A stretch of DNA of 64,000 bases from Phymatolithon calcareum (taxonomy: Eukaryota; Rhodophyta; Florideophyceae; Hapalidiales): the NCBI GenBank assembly GCA_977006965.1, contig OZ345354.1, positions 2,976,001-3,040,000 of the forward strand, written 5' to 3'. Numbering within the stretch: the stretch's first letter is position 1; each line of letters opens with the position of its first letter. This document shows, piece after piece, positions 10,946 to 22,386 of the stretch. Both the position numbers and the translations under genes were made by a program. The notes under the pieces are model-generated. The model did no database searches and was not told the DNA's origin. It saw only the letters and a program-made list of their open reading frames with translations.

Positions 10946-12277
10946 GGAGCGCTCGCTGTCGAGCGAAAAGATGGATCCTGGTGGGGTAGACGCAAAGGCA
11001 TGAATGTCTTAGAACAATGGGTATGACTTCTGCAGCTTATTTATCGAAACCTGCCCTGGACTTGTTTATTAGGTTATTCGTCGACAATAGTAGACGTATA
11101 ACATTGTCATCTACTTAAACGAACTCAATGGTGACATTATTTCAACATAGCGTTACGGCGTTCAGAAAACTAAATGCTGTGCAGGGCGTCGCTGCTGAAG
11201 AACATATGCAGCGAGTGGCACATGGAGCACTGCATTTACAAGGTTATACGCCCCAGTAACTTCGCCGAACCCAACATAGATCTACACCCAATTGTGCCAA
11301 GGAGATTCCTCTTTCGACCGTGTCGATTCAGCTATTGTGATTGATGGCGTCCGCCAGACTGTACCTATCTTGCTAGGTTCCTGACGATGGGATCCATCAA
11401 TCATCTCTTGGTCAATCCAGATGCCATGCCAGGTAATGCAGCAGCAATAAGACATGCGAGCACTAATGCGGACGGACGCCCATTGCGTACGTGGAAATTG
11501 GTTGTAATGCGTCACCATGGTGGCCTGGATATTGAATACAACCAAGGCCGGCAGTGTACTACTCGCATAGTTACTGTAGCCACTTAGCGAAACGTTAGTG
11601 AAGATGAGAACCTCAAAACGAATTAGAAGCGGCGGTTCGAAAAGATTATGGAGCAATGAGGTGAATAGCAATGGAACTTGAGACGAGAGGAGGCAACGCA
11701 GTTGCGATAGCTTGAAGACAGAGAAGAGATGTGCGGACTTCAAGACATGGGCATGACTGTACCTGCAAGCTGATATATTACCGTGGAAATTTCCACAGCA
11801 TTTTAGAGATGCCTTTTGCGGCGGCCGCCGCTCGCGGATATTCACCGACCGTCGACGCAGGCCAAAAAGCAGTTGAGACCAGAAATGATATGATCAACAC
11901 TTGTTTTTTCGGTCAGCCTGCGTATGATACTTTCCTTTCAGTTCTCAAAATCCTGTCACTCTACTAGACGGATACATCGGGAGACCGGTTTTCCCAATTC
12001 GAGGCCTCTAAGACAATAAGAAAAATCGAGGGAATTCTGTCATACTTGTAGGCGCTAGAACCGCGCCGCACGTGCACGAATAAAAGGAAAAACAGACCTC
12101 AGCCGTGGAGATTAGAGACCTTTCTTATTCCAGTCGATACTGTGCGTTGGGAGGCGTGGAAAAGACAAATATGATCATACATAGCACACGTGTCAATTGC
12201 ATCTTGATCCGCATCGAGTAGGTTAGGAGTAAACCGCGGGACGCAACCTGCTAAGCCCAGTCGCGCCCGTTTCCACA
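10946..12277. other. intergenic, no supported gene
   Basis: 3' flank of the TFIIB-family gene and 5' flank of the PFS2 gene. A 187-codon minus frame at 11282-11845 has no recognisable domain, a composition unlike the confirmed genes and no clear context; I do not call it. Confidence 0.4.
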
Positions 12278-13582
12278 ATGGCCTCTTACGAAGGCGGCGG
12301 AGGGCGCCCTCGCAACGATGTATTCGACGGAAAACAGTTGCGTAAAGCCGTTGCACGGCGCACGGTGGACTTCAATTCGTCGGCAATGCGCTGGTTCCTC
12401 GACCGCGCGTGGCAGAGCGAGCTCGGTATTGATACCGCCGCGATTCAACCCAACATGGAATCTACTGTCGACCTCGTTCCTCCGGCTGCGGCGCAAATGG
12501 ACGCGAATCCGGTGTCGAGCGCATGTACAAAATTTGTGCACAGCAGCATGAACAAGCCGGGCTGTCCAATCCACGCCTGCAAATGGACGCCGGAGGGCAA
12601 ACGCCTTATCACAGGTGCCAACACTGGCGAATTCACATTGTGGCATGGACTCACTTTCAACTTTGAGACCATTCTGCAGGCGCATGATGCTGAGCTGCGC
12701 GCCATTGTCTGGAGCCACGATGAAAACTGGATGCTTTCGGGCGACCAAAAGGGGATCGTCAAGTATTGGCAGTCCAATATGAACAACCTGAAAGCCTTTC
12801 GAGCTCATGATGATAACGTGCGCGATCTCAGTTTTTCGCGCACCGACGCCAAGTTTGCGTCATGCTCAGATGATAACACGGTAAAGGTATGGGATTTTGT
12901 TCGGTCGGAGGAGGAGCGGGTTTTGGAGGGACATGGTTGGGACGTGCGGTGTGTAGATTGGCACCCGCATTACCCAATTATCGCCAGTGGGTCGAAGGAC
13001 TCGCATCTCAAGATCTGGGATGCAAAGTCTGGAAAGAATGTGACAACTCTCCACGGACATAAACGCACGGTTGTGAAAGTCAAGTGGAACCGCAATGGAA
13101 ATTGGCTGCTTTCCGGCTCCCAAGACCAGCTTATTAAAATATATGATATCCGCACGATGCGCGAGTTTCAAACCTTTCGCGGACATAAACGAGAGGTTAC
13201 GTGCATGGAGTGGCATCCTGTTCATGAAGACTTTTTCGTGTCTGGTGCTTTCGATGGCGCGGTTTACTTTTGGGTCGTCGGACAGAGCGATCCTGTGGCG
13301 TCTATTCCGTCTGCTCACCAGTCATCAGTATGGGATTTGGATTGGCATCCGATGGGTCACATTCTCGCGACGTCTTCGAATGACCAGGCTACAAAGTTTT
13401 GGACACGGCAAAGACCAGGGGACCAGATGAACGACAAATATAGCACACAGGCCGATGATCAAGCTAATGAACGCCACGGTGGTGGTCGATACTCGGAACG
13501 ACAAGGTGGTGGGCGGAACAATCACCGCGGTGGAAATCAAAGACACAACAACTACCACAACCAGGGACGCGGTGGGCGGTAG
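12278..13582 (+). CDS. PFS2/WDR33-like pre-mRNA 3'-end processing factor (WD40)
   Basis: 434 residues, single exon. Residues 17-32 read DGKQLRKAVARRTVDF, the signature N-terminal motif of Pfs2/WDR33/FY that precedes the propeller. Seven WD40 repeats follow (about 85-395), with GH and WD/FW dipeptides at regular intervals (GHGWDVRCVDWHPHYP, GHKRTVVKVKWN, GHKREVTCMEWHP). The last ~35 residues are an RGG/GGR-rich RNA-binding-like tail. In other eukaryotes this subunit of the cleavage and polyadenylation factor helps recognise the AAUAAA signal and scaffold CPSF30 and CPSF160. The metazoan collagen-like extension is absent, as in yeast and algae. Its 3' end faces NAA35, with only 80 bp between the two stop codons. 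Assignment is firm. Confidence 0.95.
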   Translation: MASYEGGGGRPRNDVFDGKQLRKAVARRTVDFNSSAMRWFLDRAWQSELGIDTAAIQPNMESTVDLVPPAAAQMDANPVSSACTKFVHSSMNKPGCPIHACKWTPEGKRLITGANTGEFTLWHGLTFNFETILQAHDAELRAIVWSHDENWMLSGDQKGIVKYWQSNMNNLKAFRAHDDNVRDLSFSRTDAKFASCSDDNTVKVWDFVRSEEERVLEGHGWDVRCVDWHPHYPIIASGSKDSHLKIWDAKSGKNVTTLHGHKRTVVKVKWNRNGNWLLSGSQDQLIKIYDIRTMREFQTFRGHKREVTCMEWHPVHEDFFVSGAFDGAVYFWVVGQSDPVASIPSAHQSSVWDLDWHPMGHILATSSNDQATKFWTRQRPGDQMNDKYSTQADDQANERHGGGRYSERQGGGRNNHRGGNQRHNNYHNQGRGGR

Positions 13583-13662
13583 CATTAGTTCAGTTAAGTT
13601 TATGTATTCTACTTTTAACCTTACTCATTTCTTCTTTACACAGCACAGCATAATAAAAGGCG

Positions 13663-15870
13663 TTATACACCCTGTGAAACGTTTATCACTGGAAAATGTC
13701 TATGGGTTTTGAACTCGAGGCTCACTTCAGATCGCTTGATCCCAACCCCGAATTTTCGTGCCTCCTGCCATACTGGGTACGTCCGCCGTTGTTGCGAAAC
13801 CTCCACAGAGTTGACAATAGCTACCCGCGCCAGCTCTCGAATCTCGTTAGATACTAAGTCCCACCCGTAGAACTTGGACGCCTTACTCGCACGTTCCAAA
13901 GCACGACGAGCAGTAATAAAGCTACTTGCTGCGTCCTCGAGGCGCGCGATAACAACATCATTTGAGCTGCTCTTCTCAAGCAGCGATTCCTCCTGCAGCT
14001 TCATCAGCGACTGAAAGGTATCAAAGTCCACGTAAGACGGGCCAGTACAATTTGCACGAGTAAAACCAAAGCGTTGCTCGTACCACAATCGCTCCGATCC
14101 AAACATTCCATCTTTTCCGCCTTGTGGCCGCTTCAATGAGCAGTTCCATAGCTCCCCGATACTCAGTGCATCCAGAAACGAGTACAATGCCCGACACAAC
14201 CAGAGCCGCCCTTCGTCGAGTAGGTAGAGCGCAAATCGAGACGTGTGCAATTCAGCACCCTTAATGCCTGCTCCCGCAAGGGAAGCAGTCGCATTTGCTC
14301 CTGCTGACAGCACGTATCCGACATAAAAGAATATGGTTGCGTATTCGTACGGCTGATAAAGATTGCACTCGAAGCCCAATAACCAGTGTTGAAGCATCAT
14401 CCGCGCAGACACTTCGTGTGCAACCAGTTCTAACGGCGTCTTCCCGCAAAAAACTTCCGCCGTCAGGTCATCCTCGTCTGCATCGTTCGCATGGTCTTGC
14501 CCGGCGGATGCCGCTCCTTTTTCACGGCCTGACGGAATTTTGCGGAAACACAGTTCCACAGCTCTGTCCCAAGTCGCAAGTGATTTGACCAAATGCCGAC
14601 GCTGACGACCGCGATTACGGCAGAGACTCCATATAAAATGCTCGGCAAAGGGAGCCAAATGTAGCGATTGTGCGGCCACTTCCTCGGAGATGCTTCCTAC
14701 TGGAGCGCCGACGTCGGTCAGAAGCATGCTTGCAACGCTGGCGGACTCCTCGTTACAAACGGTCTCTCCGTTTAAAAGCATATGCTTCATCAGAGACCGC
14801 GTGAGAATGGATGGTACATGCAGCGCTGAAAACACGGACAAAGCATGAAGCGCATTGTGGAATGAATACCGTTGCTCAGGGGGACCGCGGAAAGTGCCTG
14901 GGGAGGGGCCTCGAGGCAAAACGATGCTGCGCAAAGAGCAAAGTGCTTTATACTCGTTTAGAAGAGCTTGCAACTTGTCGAAAGCAGCTTCAACGTCCGG
15001 TATTGGAGCCGTGCGAGGCGGTGTGTTTGTCAAGAGATGTCTGTTGACCGACGCATCGAAGACCGTAGATAAAAACTCCTGTACGTCGTCTGCATTAGCA
15101 ATAGTGGCTCGCATCCGATTCAAAATCAGTTCAAGTTCCTTCAAAATCGGTGAGCATTCGGAAACGCGCTCACATTTTGGGCTATTCAACGCATAAGTGA
15201 CTTGGAAAAGTAGCCACCGAAATTCCAACCGATCCAAAATCGCTGCGCGGTGGGTAGCTTCTTCTGGTGATGCAACAGGAATCATATTTGAGAAATAGTG
15301 GGCCATATCGGTCCAAACTTGTTTGGCTTTCGACTCGGTTAGCGGCGGTAATCGAAACCCGTACGTCCAGCATATGAAGTCTTCCTCTTCACTGACTTGC
15401 TCGGATTGGATAATGTTTTGCACTAATCGCATAGTGCCAAGCTGAAGACGCATAAACGATAGAAGCTCCGGTCGTCGTGCATCGCCGAGACGCTGGTGAT
15501 AAAGACAGGAAAACACGGTTTGTGGCAGTGTATGTGCGTGCATCCATGCGACTTCACATGCAAGCAATTTGTCCATTATGGCAATTAGTTGGATATTTTC
15601 GAGGGCGTGTGGCAGCTCAACTTCGCCAATTTCGCGAAAAGAGCCGCAGCCGATGTCCATTTTGGGGTCCATGAGCTCAATTGCCGACATTGATGCGAAG
15701 AGACTGAATGTGTCCTGATGCAGCATTTCGCCAACGTCCATTTGCTCGCGCGCTCGCATGAAAATTTCGGTAGCATCAATCCATTCATCTTGGTCTCTCG
15801 CGTCGCCGCAGTTGGGCAAAAGTACACGCTGCGCCTTTGTCCCGTTCCCCGAGGCGAGTCTTGACTCCAT
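13663..15870 (-). CDS. NAA35: NAA35/Mak10, auxiliary subunit of N-terminal acetyltransferase C
   Basis: 735 residues, single exon. The N-terminus has the family hallmark: GEMLHQDTFSLFASMSAIE followed by L-M-D-P-K-M-D at about residues 66-72. The rest is helical, as expected of the Mak10 scaffold. NatC acetylates nascent proteins starting Met-Leu, Met-Ile, Met-Phe or Met-Trp on the ribosome; NAA35 holds the catalytic NAA30 and NAA38 subunits. Length matches the family (about 700-750). The gene converges on PFS2, and the last 80 bp between them, containing AATAAA at 13651, must serve both 3' ends. No partner subunit is nearby, as is normal in eukaryotes. Confidence 0.93.
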   Translation of the reverse strand: MESRLASGNGTKAQRVLLPNCGDARDQDEWIDATEIFMRAREQMDVGEMLHQDTFSLFASMSAIELMDPKMDIGCGSFREIGEVELPHALENIQLIAIMDKLLACEVAWMHAHTLPQTVFSCLYHQRLGDARRPELLSFMRLQLGTMRLVQNIIQSEQVSEEEDFICWTYGFRLPPLTESKAKQVWTDMAHYFSNMIPVASPEEATHRAAILDRLEFRWLLFQVTYALNSPKCERVSECSPILKELELILNRMRATIANADDVQEFLSTVFDASVNRHLLTNTPPRTAPIPDVEAAFDKLQALLNEYKALCSLRSIVLPRGPSPGTFRGPPEQRYSFHNALHALSVFSALHVPSILTRSLMKHMLLNGETVCNEESASVASMLLTDVGAPVGSISEEVAAQSLHLAPFAEHFIWSLCRNRGRQRRHLVKSLATWDRAVELCFRKIPSGREKGAASAGQDHANDADEDDLTAEVFCGKTPLELVAHEVSARMMLQHWLLGFECNLYQPYEYATIFFYVGYVLSAGANATASLAGAGIKGAELHTSRFALYLLDEGRLWLCRALYSFLDALSIGELWNCSLKRPQGGKDGMFGSERLWYEQRFGFTRANCTGPSYVDFDTFQSLMKLQEESLLEKSSSNDVVIARLEDAASSFITARRALERASKASKFYGWDLVSNEIRELARVAIVNSVEVSQQRRTYPVWQEARKFGVGIKRSEVSLEFKTHRHFPVINVSQGV

Positions 15871-18367
15871 ACTGAGGTGATTTCGTTAATTGAAAGGCTA
15901 CTGTATGGTGCCCTAACGCTTTCGGTGCAGTTCTTCTGCACATTCACTGTAAATGACTGTATCATAGGTTTTTGAAAGGAAATCAATTCTGGAACCAGCA
16001 ATGTCAAATGGACGGGCCTGCTTTTATTGTCAATAAAAGAAAATTGTAATCGCTCTAGCTGGAGATTCAGCGAACGGGGTAGCCCGTACAGTTGCTAAGG
16101 TTCTAGAAAGGGCGATATTGGCGTTTGAATTCGCATCGCGAACAAATGAGTTGATGGTGCAGTGGCTATCGTCTATAGAGTTGTTTTTTCCCTACCAGTG
16201 TGGCTTGTCTTGGGCAACGAAGACGTATGGCTCTTGTTCTGCACTACGCCAATTATTGAGTCAACGGTCAGAAAAGACCAGGAGACAAAGGGACCGAGAG
16301 AGCACAAAAAACGGAGGACAGAGAGACAAGCAAACAAAACCCCCAAGACAAACAGATAAAATAAGAGAGAAGATATAGGCGTCGTCCTCCGGCGGCGACC
16401 TTGGATGGGCCGTCAACCTTGAGACAGGCGCACGAAAAGAGGGAAAGGGACCTTGAGCGCGATTGTTACCGCACTGGCTTGTGCGGCGAAACGGTTGCGG
16501 TACTTTTGCCAGGACATGCGCCTTCAAGCCCATCTGTTGTTCCAATAGCTCAAGCGCTGTCGTCCATCAGTGCACAGATAGAGTGGTTTTTCTCAGTTAA
16601 GCTCTTTATGGCTCCTTGTAATATACTTATGCGGGGAATGGAAGATTATTGATACCAATACTTTTACACCCTGGCTCATCCATGGGGACGACTTGTCCAT
16701 GAACTTTCATCAACATTTAAAATGGAGGAAAGATCTTCTGGAGCTGGGAAAAATTACATGGGATCGAAAGAGAAACGTTCAAGAGGGCTGGGCCTCTTTT
16801 TATGCACGCAAGAAAAAAGGACAGAAGAAATTTGAATGTTGGGATTTTTTTGCAAGTTTATTTAAAAGCCCTACAGTCTTCCGAGGATATGGAAGGCTTC
16901 TTCAGTTGCTACCTACGTTTTTGCAGCTCACGAAAACGCACCGCCAGAAGGGCGGACGGAAAAACTTAGGATCTCGGATAATCCTATCTCATTTGCGGAA
17001 CTCTTGTATAGTCGTCAACTTAACTGTTCGTACCTGAGCTTCAGTGTATGCCTTCTTCGTTCCGCATGCACTGTATGAGGGTCTTTCTGAATATCAAGAG
17101 CTCATCCAGAGCTTTTTCTGTGTCCGGTCTGCTTTCTCCTTCAAGTTCGTATCCTGAAAGTTTGCGTTCCAGAGTCGCCATATGCTGTCGAGCTCTGTTT
17201 CCGAATTTTTCTGCCATGCTTGGTGCAGACACCTGTGGGAATCTACCACAGATGTACTGGAGTGCGAGTTGCCTGTGTTTCACCTTGGGGAACTTGAGGA
17301 TTGCTGGCAATTCTCTTGTCCTATCATTTGGGATCTTCCTCTTTCTCTTCGATTCGAGGCGGTCACCTTCCATCAAATTTTGGGATGCTGTGAACATGAA
17401 GTCTGCTCAAAATCGGTTTTTGCCGGCGTCGGCAGCAAAGAAAGTGCGATCAAATAAAGATGAACGAAATCAATGGCTTCTACCGTATATGATGCCAAAA
17501 ACTTCATTCTATGGTAGTACATATCTAGTGGTTTTTGGAAAGCTACACCCATTTTGCTAAGGTAAGCGGGGAATGTTTTGACCATTAACAACAAACAAGC
17601 AAGAAGACATGGCAAAGACATGCGCAAAACAAACCTTTAGTAACCCAGATTTCTGACGAATTGCAAATTGCATCGCTTCAGAGGCTCTGAGCTCTTCGAA
17701 ATTCATGAATGTACAGAAAAATGCTGAATAAAGGCGCATGAAGGATGAAGCGCGAATCCGTAAGAGCACATTTCCAGTAGTTCATGACGGCAGTACCGAT
17801 AATTGAAAATGATCGAAAGCAAAACTTTTTTTTTGCAATTTTTTTTAAAGCCCCGCAGTCATACGAATATACGGGCAGGGCTTCCTCAGGTGCTGCCCTC
17901 GCTAGGGCGACTCTACTCTTATGTCTGGCATTCTTTCTGAGACCCTACTAGCATGTGTCGAAAGCAAAACTGTGATATAGATCTTTCAAATTGTATGCCT
18001 AGAATTCAGGTGCTGGCAGGCAACGAAACGTTATGATTGTACATGAATTCCGCCTTGCCGCGGTGTGCCGCAATGGTTTCCAAATCGAGCTACCTCTTCA
18101 GACAATTGTCGCAAAAGACAGTCGTACGGTGAAGAGCATATAGCTTACCATGTCGCACATTGTGCGCACTCTCGCAATAAAAGTAAGAAACGTCATGAAC
18201 GCAATTGACAGAACTAGTCCCGAGAGCCATTCTACAAACGTAGTACTGAGGACCTAAGCATCAATTCTCAACGCACTCTGAAAGCATGGAAGGCTATGAT
18301 TCACTCAGCTGCAAAATGGGAATGTGGACGACCAGGCATCGGACGGATGCCAGAGATGCTTGCAGGT
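15871..18367. other. intergenic, repeats and unsupported frames
   Basis: Contains the repeat at 16180-16520, a degenerate pair of T-rich related stretches (about 16845-16915 and 17822-17900), and a minus frame at 17041-17397 (118 codons, charged, coiled-coil-like, no recognised domain). The latter could be an exon of a small gene reading 17769 to 17041, but no splice scheme I tried kept phase. Confidence 0.4.
16180..16520 (-). repeat. dispersed repeat with pyrimidine-rich leader (LTR-remnant-like)
   Basis: Read on the minus strand, 16520 to 16380 aligns with 21021-21145 on the plus strand: CGCAACCGTTTCGCC, AAGCCAGT, TTTTCGTGCGCCTGTCTCAAG and GGACGACGCC blocks in the same order. Both copies then continue into a long C/T-rich tract and a TTGGCG or TGGCGC box. 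This layout recalls retrovirus-type LTR ends, but no internal gag-pol region is attached, so the class is uncertain. Confidence 0.6.
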
Positions 18368-20236
18368 TTACCATGAGCTCGCAGAAGCTAAATTAAACTG
18401 GAGCTCGGGCTCTCCCATGTGTGCCTCTATGCCCCCATCTCCAATCTCTTCATCGCCGTCAACAATATCTTCAGTATCTGGAGGAAGGAAATCTCCGATA
18501 GAGGCAGCTTCCCCGCTCAGCGCCGCTTCAACCGCCTTCTTCTGAGAACGCTCTTTTGGAGGTACTTTCGAGATCGGTAGCACAATCTTAAGCTCCTTCA
18601 CACATTTTGCCGCATGCGTTTTCTGCTCTTCGGAAAGAAAGTGGTCAGGATCAAGAATTTTCTCCTGCCACGGCGTTATCTTCGGCAACTCCGTCCCTTC
18701 GGGGCCATCTAGCGCGCGCTGGATGACCGAAATGTAAAATCGATCCAGTGCAGGATTACAATGTTCCGAAGTGTCAAACGGTCGTATGTCTTCATCCTCT
18801 TCTGCACCCGTCCCATCCATCATACGGCTATCGATAAATGCATCCATTGCGCTCTTGGCCTTATTCGGTAAATCTCTGCCCACACGCTTCAAAGAAGCGA
18901 ATGGGTAGTCCCGAACGTCTTCTTTTAGTGGCAACTCTGCCATACAGAGATATCGGTTTTTCACAGCGCCGCTATCACGGTCCGTCTCAAGAATCGGCCA
19001 GAGGTACGCCATGGTTGGTGGTCCTCCACGAAGCAGGTGCACTAATCTCGCAAGAATGCCCTTATCAGTGTCATGAAGTGCCTGTACGAGTGCATCCATG
19101 GCGAGGCGCGCTTCCGGGACGCCTGGCATGGAGATGACAGCACATACAGCAGACATGAACCAATGCGGTGGTACAGCCGCTCGAGGAACAAACGCAATAG
19201 TTGACAGCCCGCACGGGAGGGAAAGGGACCAAGCGTCGTTGTCACCCTTCTCAGGGACGAGGTCAGTGCCGTATGCATACGCGTCAATAATTTGACTTGG
19301 CTCCAAAGGGGCGTCGTCCGTTGCAGAGGCGACGCGCTGCGTTTCAACATGCACCCCGACAGGTTCCCCTGCGGTGCGGCTCTCCGCCCAGGACAGCTTA
19401 ATGGCACTTTCCCTTCTCGTCTCGGTGGTGATGAGATATGCCTTAACAGGGATACGTACGTCGGTGGTAATGTCGAGGGTACCACGAAATCTTGCACTGG
19501 GACGCTTCTGCTTCGCGATGGGTGCATCAGCTTCATCAGACGCCTCTGCAGCACTGTAGAGCATTCCACCGGTAGAACGAGCGACCGCCCACAATGCATG
19601 GATGCCCTTCTGTGCTGTGAATGAAAAAAAATCAGCAACAGTTCTGCTGCTCCCATCGCCATCGCCAAGCTCATCGTCGAAGTCTTCATCAGCGTCTTCC
19701 CAATCACCGCAAATGAAATCGAGCTGGATTCCTTCTGTTCGGTAAAGTTGGCAAACCTCGATGAACTGAGCTCTGTCATCATCGGAAAGGGTCTTTTCCA
19801 CGATGCCTTTATGCGTGAATATAACGACTCGCTTCCTCTTCGCAGCTACCGCATTGAAGTCAGCAAGATAGTCCCCGAGCGCCTCCAAGACGTCGAGGAG
19901 GAGAACGCGTTTGCCCGACGGGGTGAAATCGCGGACGGTACGAAGGGCTTGGATGCAGGGACGGACTGCAGGAAAGGCGCACTCAATGCCTTGATAGCCC
20001 GGCGGGTTGTCGTCCGCGAGTCGGTTTTTGGTTGTGGTGGAGCCAAGTTTGAAGACGCCGGTGCAGTCGTTATCGCCCGCGCCGTAGAGGAGTCGCTTGC
20101 GCGCCATTCGGGTGGCGACATCGCGGAGCTCTGCAAATTTCTCCTTGTTCACAACCGCGTATTTTCCGCAGTCCAAAGCAATAAGCAGCACCTCGGCCTC
20201 GGCCGGCTCTTCCAGCGTCGGTTCTGCAGTCTTCAT
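18368..20236 (-). CDS. KU80: Ku80 (XRCC5) DNA end-binding protein
   Basis: 622 residues, single exon. An N-terminal von Willebrand A-like domain is at about 15-215 (LLIALDCGKYAV at the strand that normally carries the degenerate MIDAS). The Ku core beta-barrel lies at about 245-470 (RIPVKAYLITTE, LPLKEDVRDYPFASL) and the C-terminal arm holds NPALDRFYISVIQRALDGPE. Ku80 pairs with Ku70 as a ring that threads onto broken DNA ends for non-homologous end joining and telomere care. The protein ends in an acidic tail at about 585-622 with no helical PIKK/DNA-PKcs-binding domain, as in plants and fungi. No Ku70 gene is in the window. Upstream, 12-bp hairpin arms lie about 490 bp from the start. Confidence 0.92.
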   Translation of the reverse strand: MKTAEPTLEEPAEAEVLLIALDCGKYAVVNKEKFAELRDVATRMARKRLLYGAGDNDCTGVFKLGSTTTKNRLADDNPPGYQGIECAFPAVRPCIQALRTVRDFTPSGKRVLLLDVLEALGDYLADFNAVAAKRKRVVIFTHKGIVEKTLSDDDRAQFIEVCQLYRTEGIQLDFICGDWEDADEDFDDELGDGDGSSRTVADFFSFTAQKGIHALWAVARSTGGMLYSAAEASDEADAPIAKQKRPSARFRGTLDITTDVRIPVKAYLITTETRRESAIKLSWAESRTAGEPVGVHVETQRVASATDDAPLEPSQIIDAYAYGTDLVPEKGDNDAWSLSLPCGLSTIAFVPRAAVPPHWFMSAVCAVISMPGVPEARLAMDALVQALHDTDKGILARLVHLLRGGPPTMAYLWPILETDRDSGAVKNRYLCMAELPLKEDVRDYPFASLKRVGRDLPNKAKSAMDAFIDSRMMDGTGAEEDEDIRPFDTSEHCNPALDRFYISVIQRALDGPEGTELPKITPWQEKILDPDHFLSEEQKTHAAKCVKELKIVLPISKVPPKERSQKKAVEAALSGEAASIGDFLPPDTEDIVDGDEEIGDGGIEAHMGEPELQFNLASASSW

Positions 20237-20721
20237 GTTGCAGTTGGATCTAGTCGCTTGGCCTGTATTGATCCCACTCCTAGAAAATTTAGTAGCGACT
20301 CGTAATATTTATTTGGCGAATTGCCATGCTACAAGTATCATTACACGTATACCTCCAAGGACTTTCATTTGTCTGTTGAAACAAATATATTTCCTTCGCA
20401 TCATTTTCCACAAGTGGAAATGCTGCGAAGTCTAAATTTACAGCTGAGGAATAAGTACGAGGATGGCCGACGACAGCTTTGACCGCATATCGTTTACAAC
20501 CTTGGCAGACGAAACGGCAATATATGTGGCTACTGTCGCGCTCGCTGTTATGTCGCTGTCCCAAGGCGGTCGCTTTTTCCTCTCGCGACTGTACGTCGCA
20601 CAGATTGGATCGCGATAGTCATGCTGCTCGTGGTAGGTTATCTCTTGGGCCATACGTGCACGTGTCTCTCGTGTGTCTATGCGCTGCATCGCTGTCTTTT
20701 GCGTAGGTTGCAGTATATATA

Positions 20722-20750
20722 CTAACTACCTTATATTTTAAGGTAGTTAG
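20722..20750. repeat. perfect short hairpin
   Basis: Stem CTAACTACCTTA at 20722-20733 pairs with TAAGGTAGTTAG at 20739-20750 over a 5-nt loop. It sits just after a TATATATA run and just before the repeat at 20755. Confidence 0.7.
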
Positions 20751-20754
20751 TTCC

Positions 20755-21340
20755 TTCCTCTGAGTAAAGGAATGTGGGGAGTTCTTTGGATTTCGGCTCG
20801 AATGCTCGGCTCGTAGCACGCTCAACGTCGCCTGCACGGCTCTTTGACCACGCGAAGTCGGCGTTCTTCCCTCCCTTCTTTTCGCAACCTTCATCGTGCA
20901 AGCCAGCATGGAGCCCACCGTGCTCAAGTTTCCCTTTTCCCTTTTTCGTGCGGTGGTCTCAAGGTCGATGGCCAAGCCAGGGTCTCCGCCGGAAGATGAC
21001 GTCTTCCCAGCTCTTGAGCGCAACCGTTTCGCCAAACAAGCCAGTTCAGTGACATTCGCGCTGAAGATCCCTGCCCACTTTTCGCGCGCCTGTCTCAAGG
21101 TCGACGGTCAAGCCAAGGTCTCCTCCGGAGGACGACGCCAACGTCTACATGCTTACTCTGTATGGTGTCTGCTATAAATTGGGGCATTTGTTGGCTTTGT
21201 ATTTCTTTCCTCTTCTTTCTGTCTAGTCTCTCCGGCTCTTTTCTTCTCTCTCCTCTCTTGGGCTTTTCTCTCCCGTGTAGTGTCAGGTTCTTTTGGAGCC
21301 TGGCGCTACAGCTACATCTGAAGTGCCCTTGTATCAACTA
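20755..21340 (+). repeat. dispersed repeat with pyrimidine-rich leader, copy 2
   Basis: 20905-21000 and 21021-21145 look like two diverged tandem copies of one unit (CAAGCCAG, TTTTCG, GTCTCAAGGTCGA, GCCAAG). 21021-21340 is the inverted counterpart of 16520-16180. The first part (20780-20870) also resembles 22900-22990 (TGCTCGG, GCACGCT, CTGCACG, CTTTGACCACGC). Ends in a C/T-rich tract and GGAGCCTGGCGCTACAG. Possibly a solo LTR or retroelement leader. Confidence 0.6.
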
Positions 21341-22386
21341 CAGTAGATTCCCAACTCACGCACGGGACCGATTGATGCCATGCAAAGCTCTAAACCTGAG
21401 TCTAATCGATAGACTAGAAACGCACAGAAACATTGTTGGTCGTGATTAAGTTAGTGCATGTCATGACCTCTTCGCCTTTGCAGTCTCCACGATATTCATA
21501 CACAGGTTCACTCATCGACACTGCTCTCAAAGACCACTACATTTACATTCGTGTAAAAGAAAGTGATCGACGGTATATAACAGGAGCTAATTACAACGTC
21601 TAGAAGCAGAAAAGGTGCTAGATGAGCTCTTACTATTTAGCAAGACACTCATAGAACGCATGGAGAACGAAGAAGGCCTGTATCTATTCGTATAAGGCAA
21701 GGCAAAAAGCCGTCGAGTCCAAGCACCAGCAATCCTGTAGAGGACTGAGATAGGATTACTTTGCATCCTGAGTTTTCCCATCCGCGATTCTAGTGGGCGT
21801 TTCGTGAGCTGCACAAAGGTAAGTAGCATCAGAGGAAGCCTCGCCCATATCTTCGAAAGTCTGTGGGGCTTTTAAATAAACTTGAATAAAAAAGGAGCTA
21901 ATTACAGTTGTAAGAGATAGTCGATAACAAATCGAGCGAAGAACTGAACTTGGAACACATGTTGGGATCCCAGTAGTTAAAAAGTGGAACCGCTGTCCCA
22001 TTGTAAATCCTGGGGCTCTTCAATTTCTCAAAGAGCCGTTGACATAGATTCACAAAGCTTGGACATTACACAAATTCTTTCACTGCACGCTCTACGAAAC
22101 CTTGAGCGAAGATTCCTTTGTTCAGCATTGTCAATTCTGCAGCGCAGAGTTGTATAATACCCTGGCTGAAAAAACTGGTCACTTTCGCATATTTGCTCTC
22201 CTTCGCGTGCGAACTTTAACCTAGCGCTCAAAATATGTTTTTTTATTGCAATTTCCAACTATGTGTTTCATCCTTCTTGTTTAACACCATTCCTCACAGC
22301 CACAAGATCAAATGGAGTGAGATGGATTCGAGATTATCCATGGGCACGAGATGAATGTTAAGCCATGTGACATCATCCTTTTGGTG

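Larger units (their letters stand above)
20237..22374. other. intergenic, repeat-rich
   Basis: Promoter side of Ku80, then the repeat at 20755-21340, then AT-rich DNA without recognisable genes. Confidence 0.4.

Noticed and set aside
11282-11845. 187-codon minus frame
   Set aside because: Long but without recognisable motif, repeat or context; composition rich in C, S and H like random AT/GC-balanced DNA.
17041-17769. A three-exon minus-strand gene
   Set aside because: Candidate GT-AG pairs did not keep phase between the three frames, and no domain supported it.
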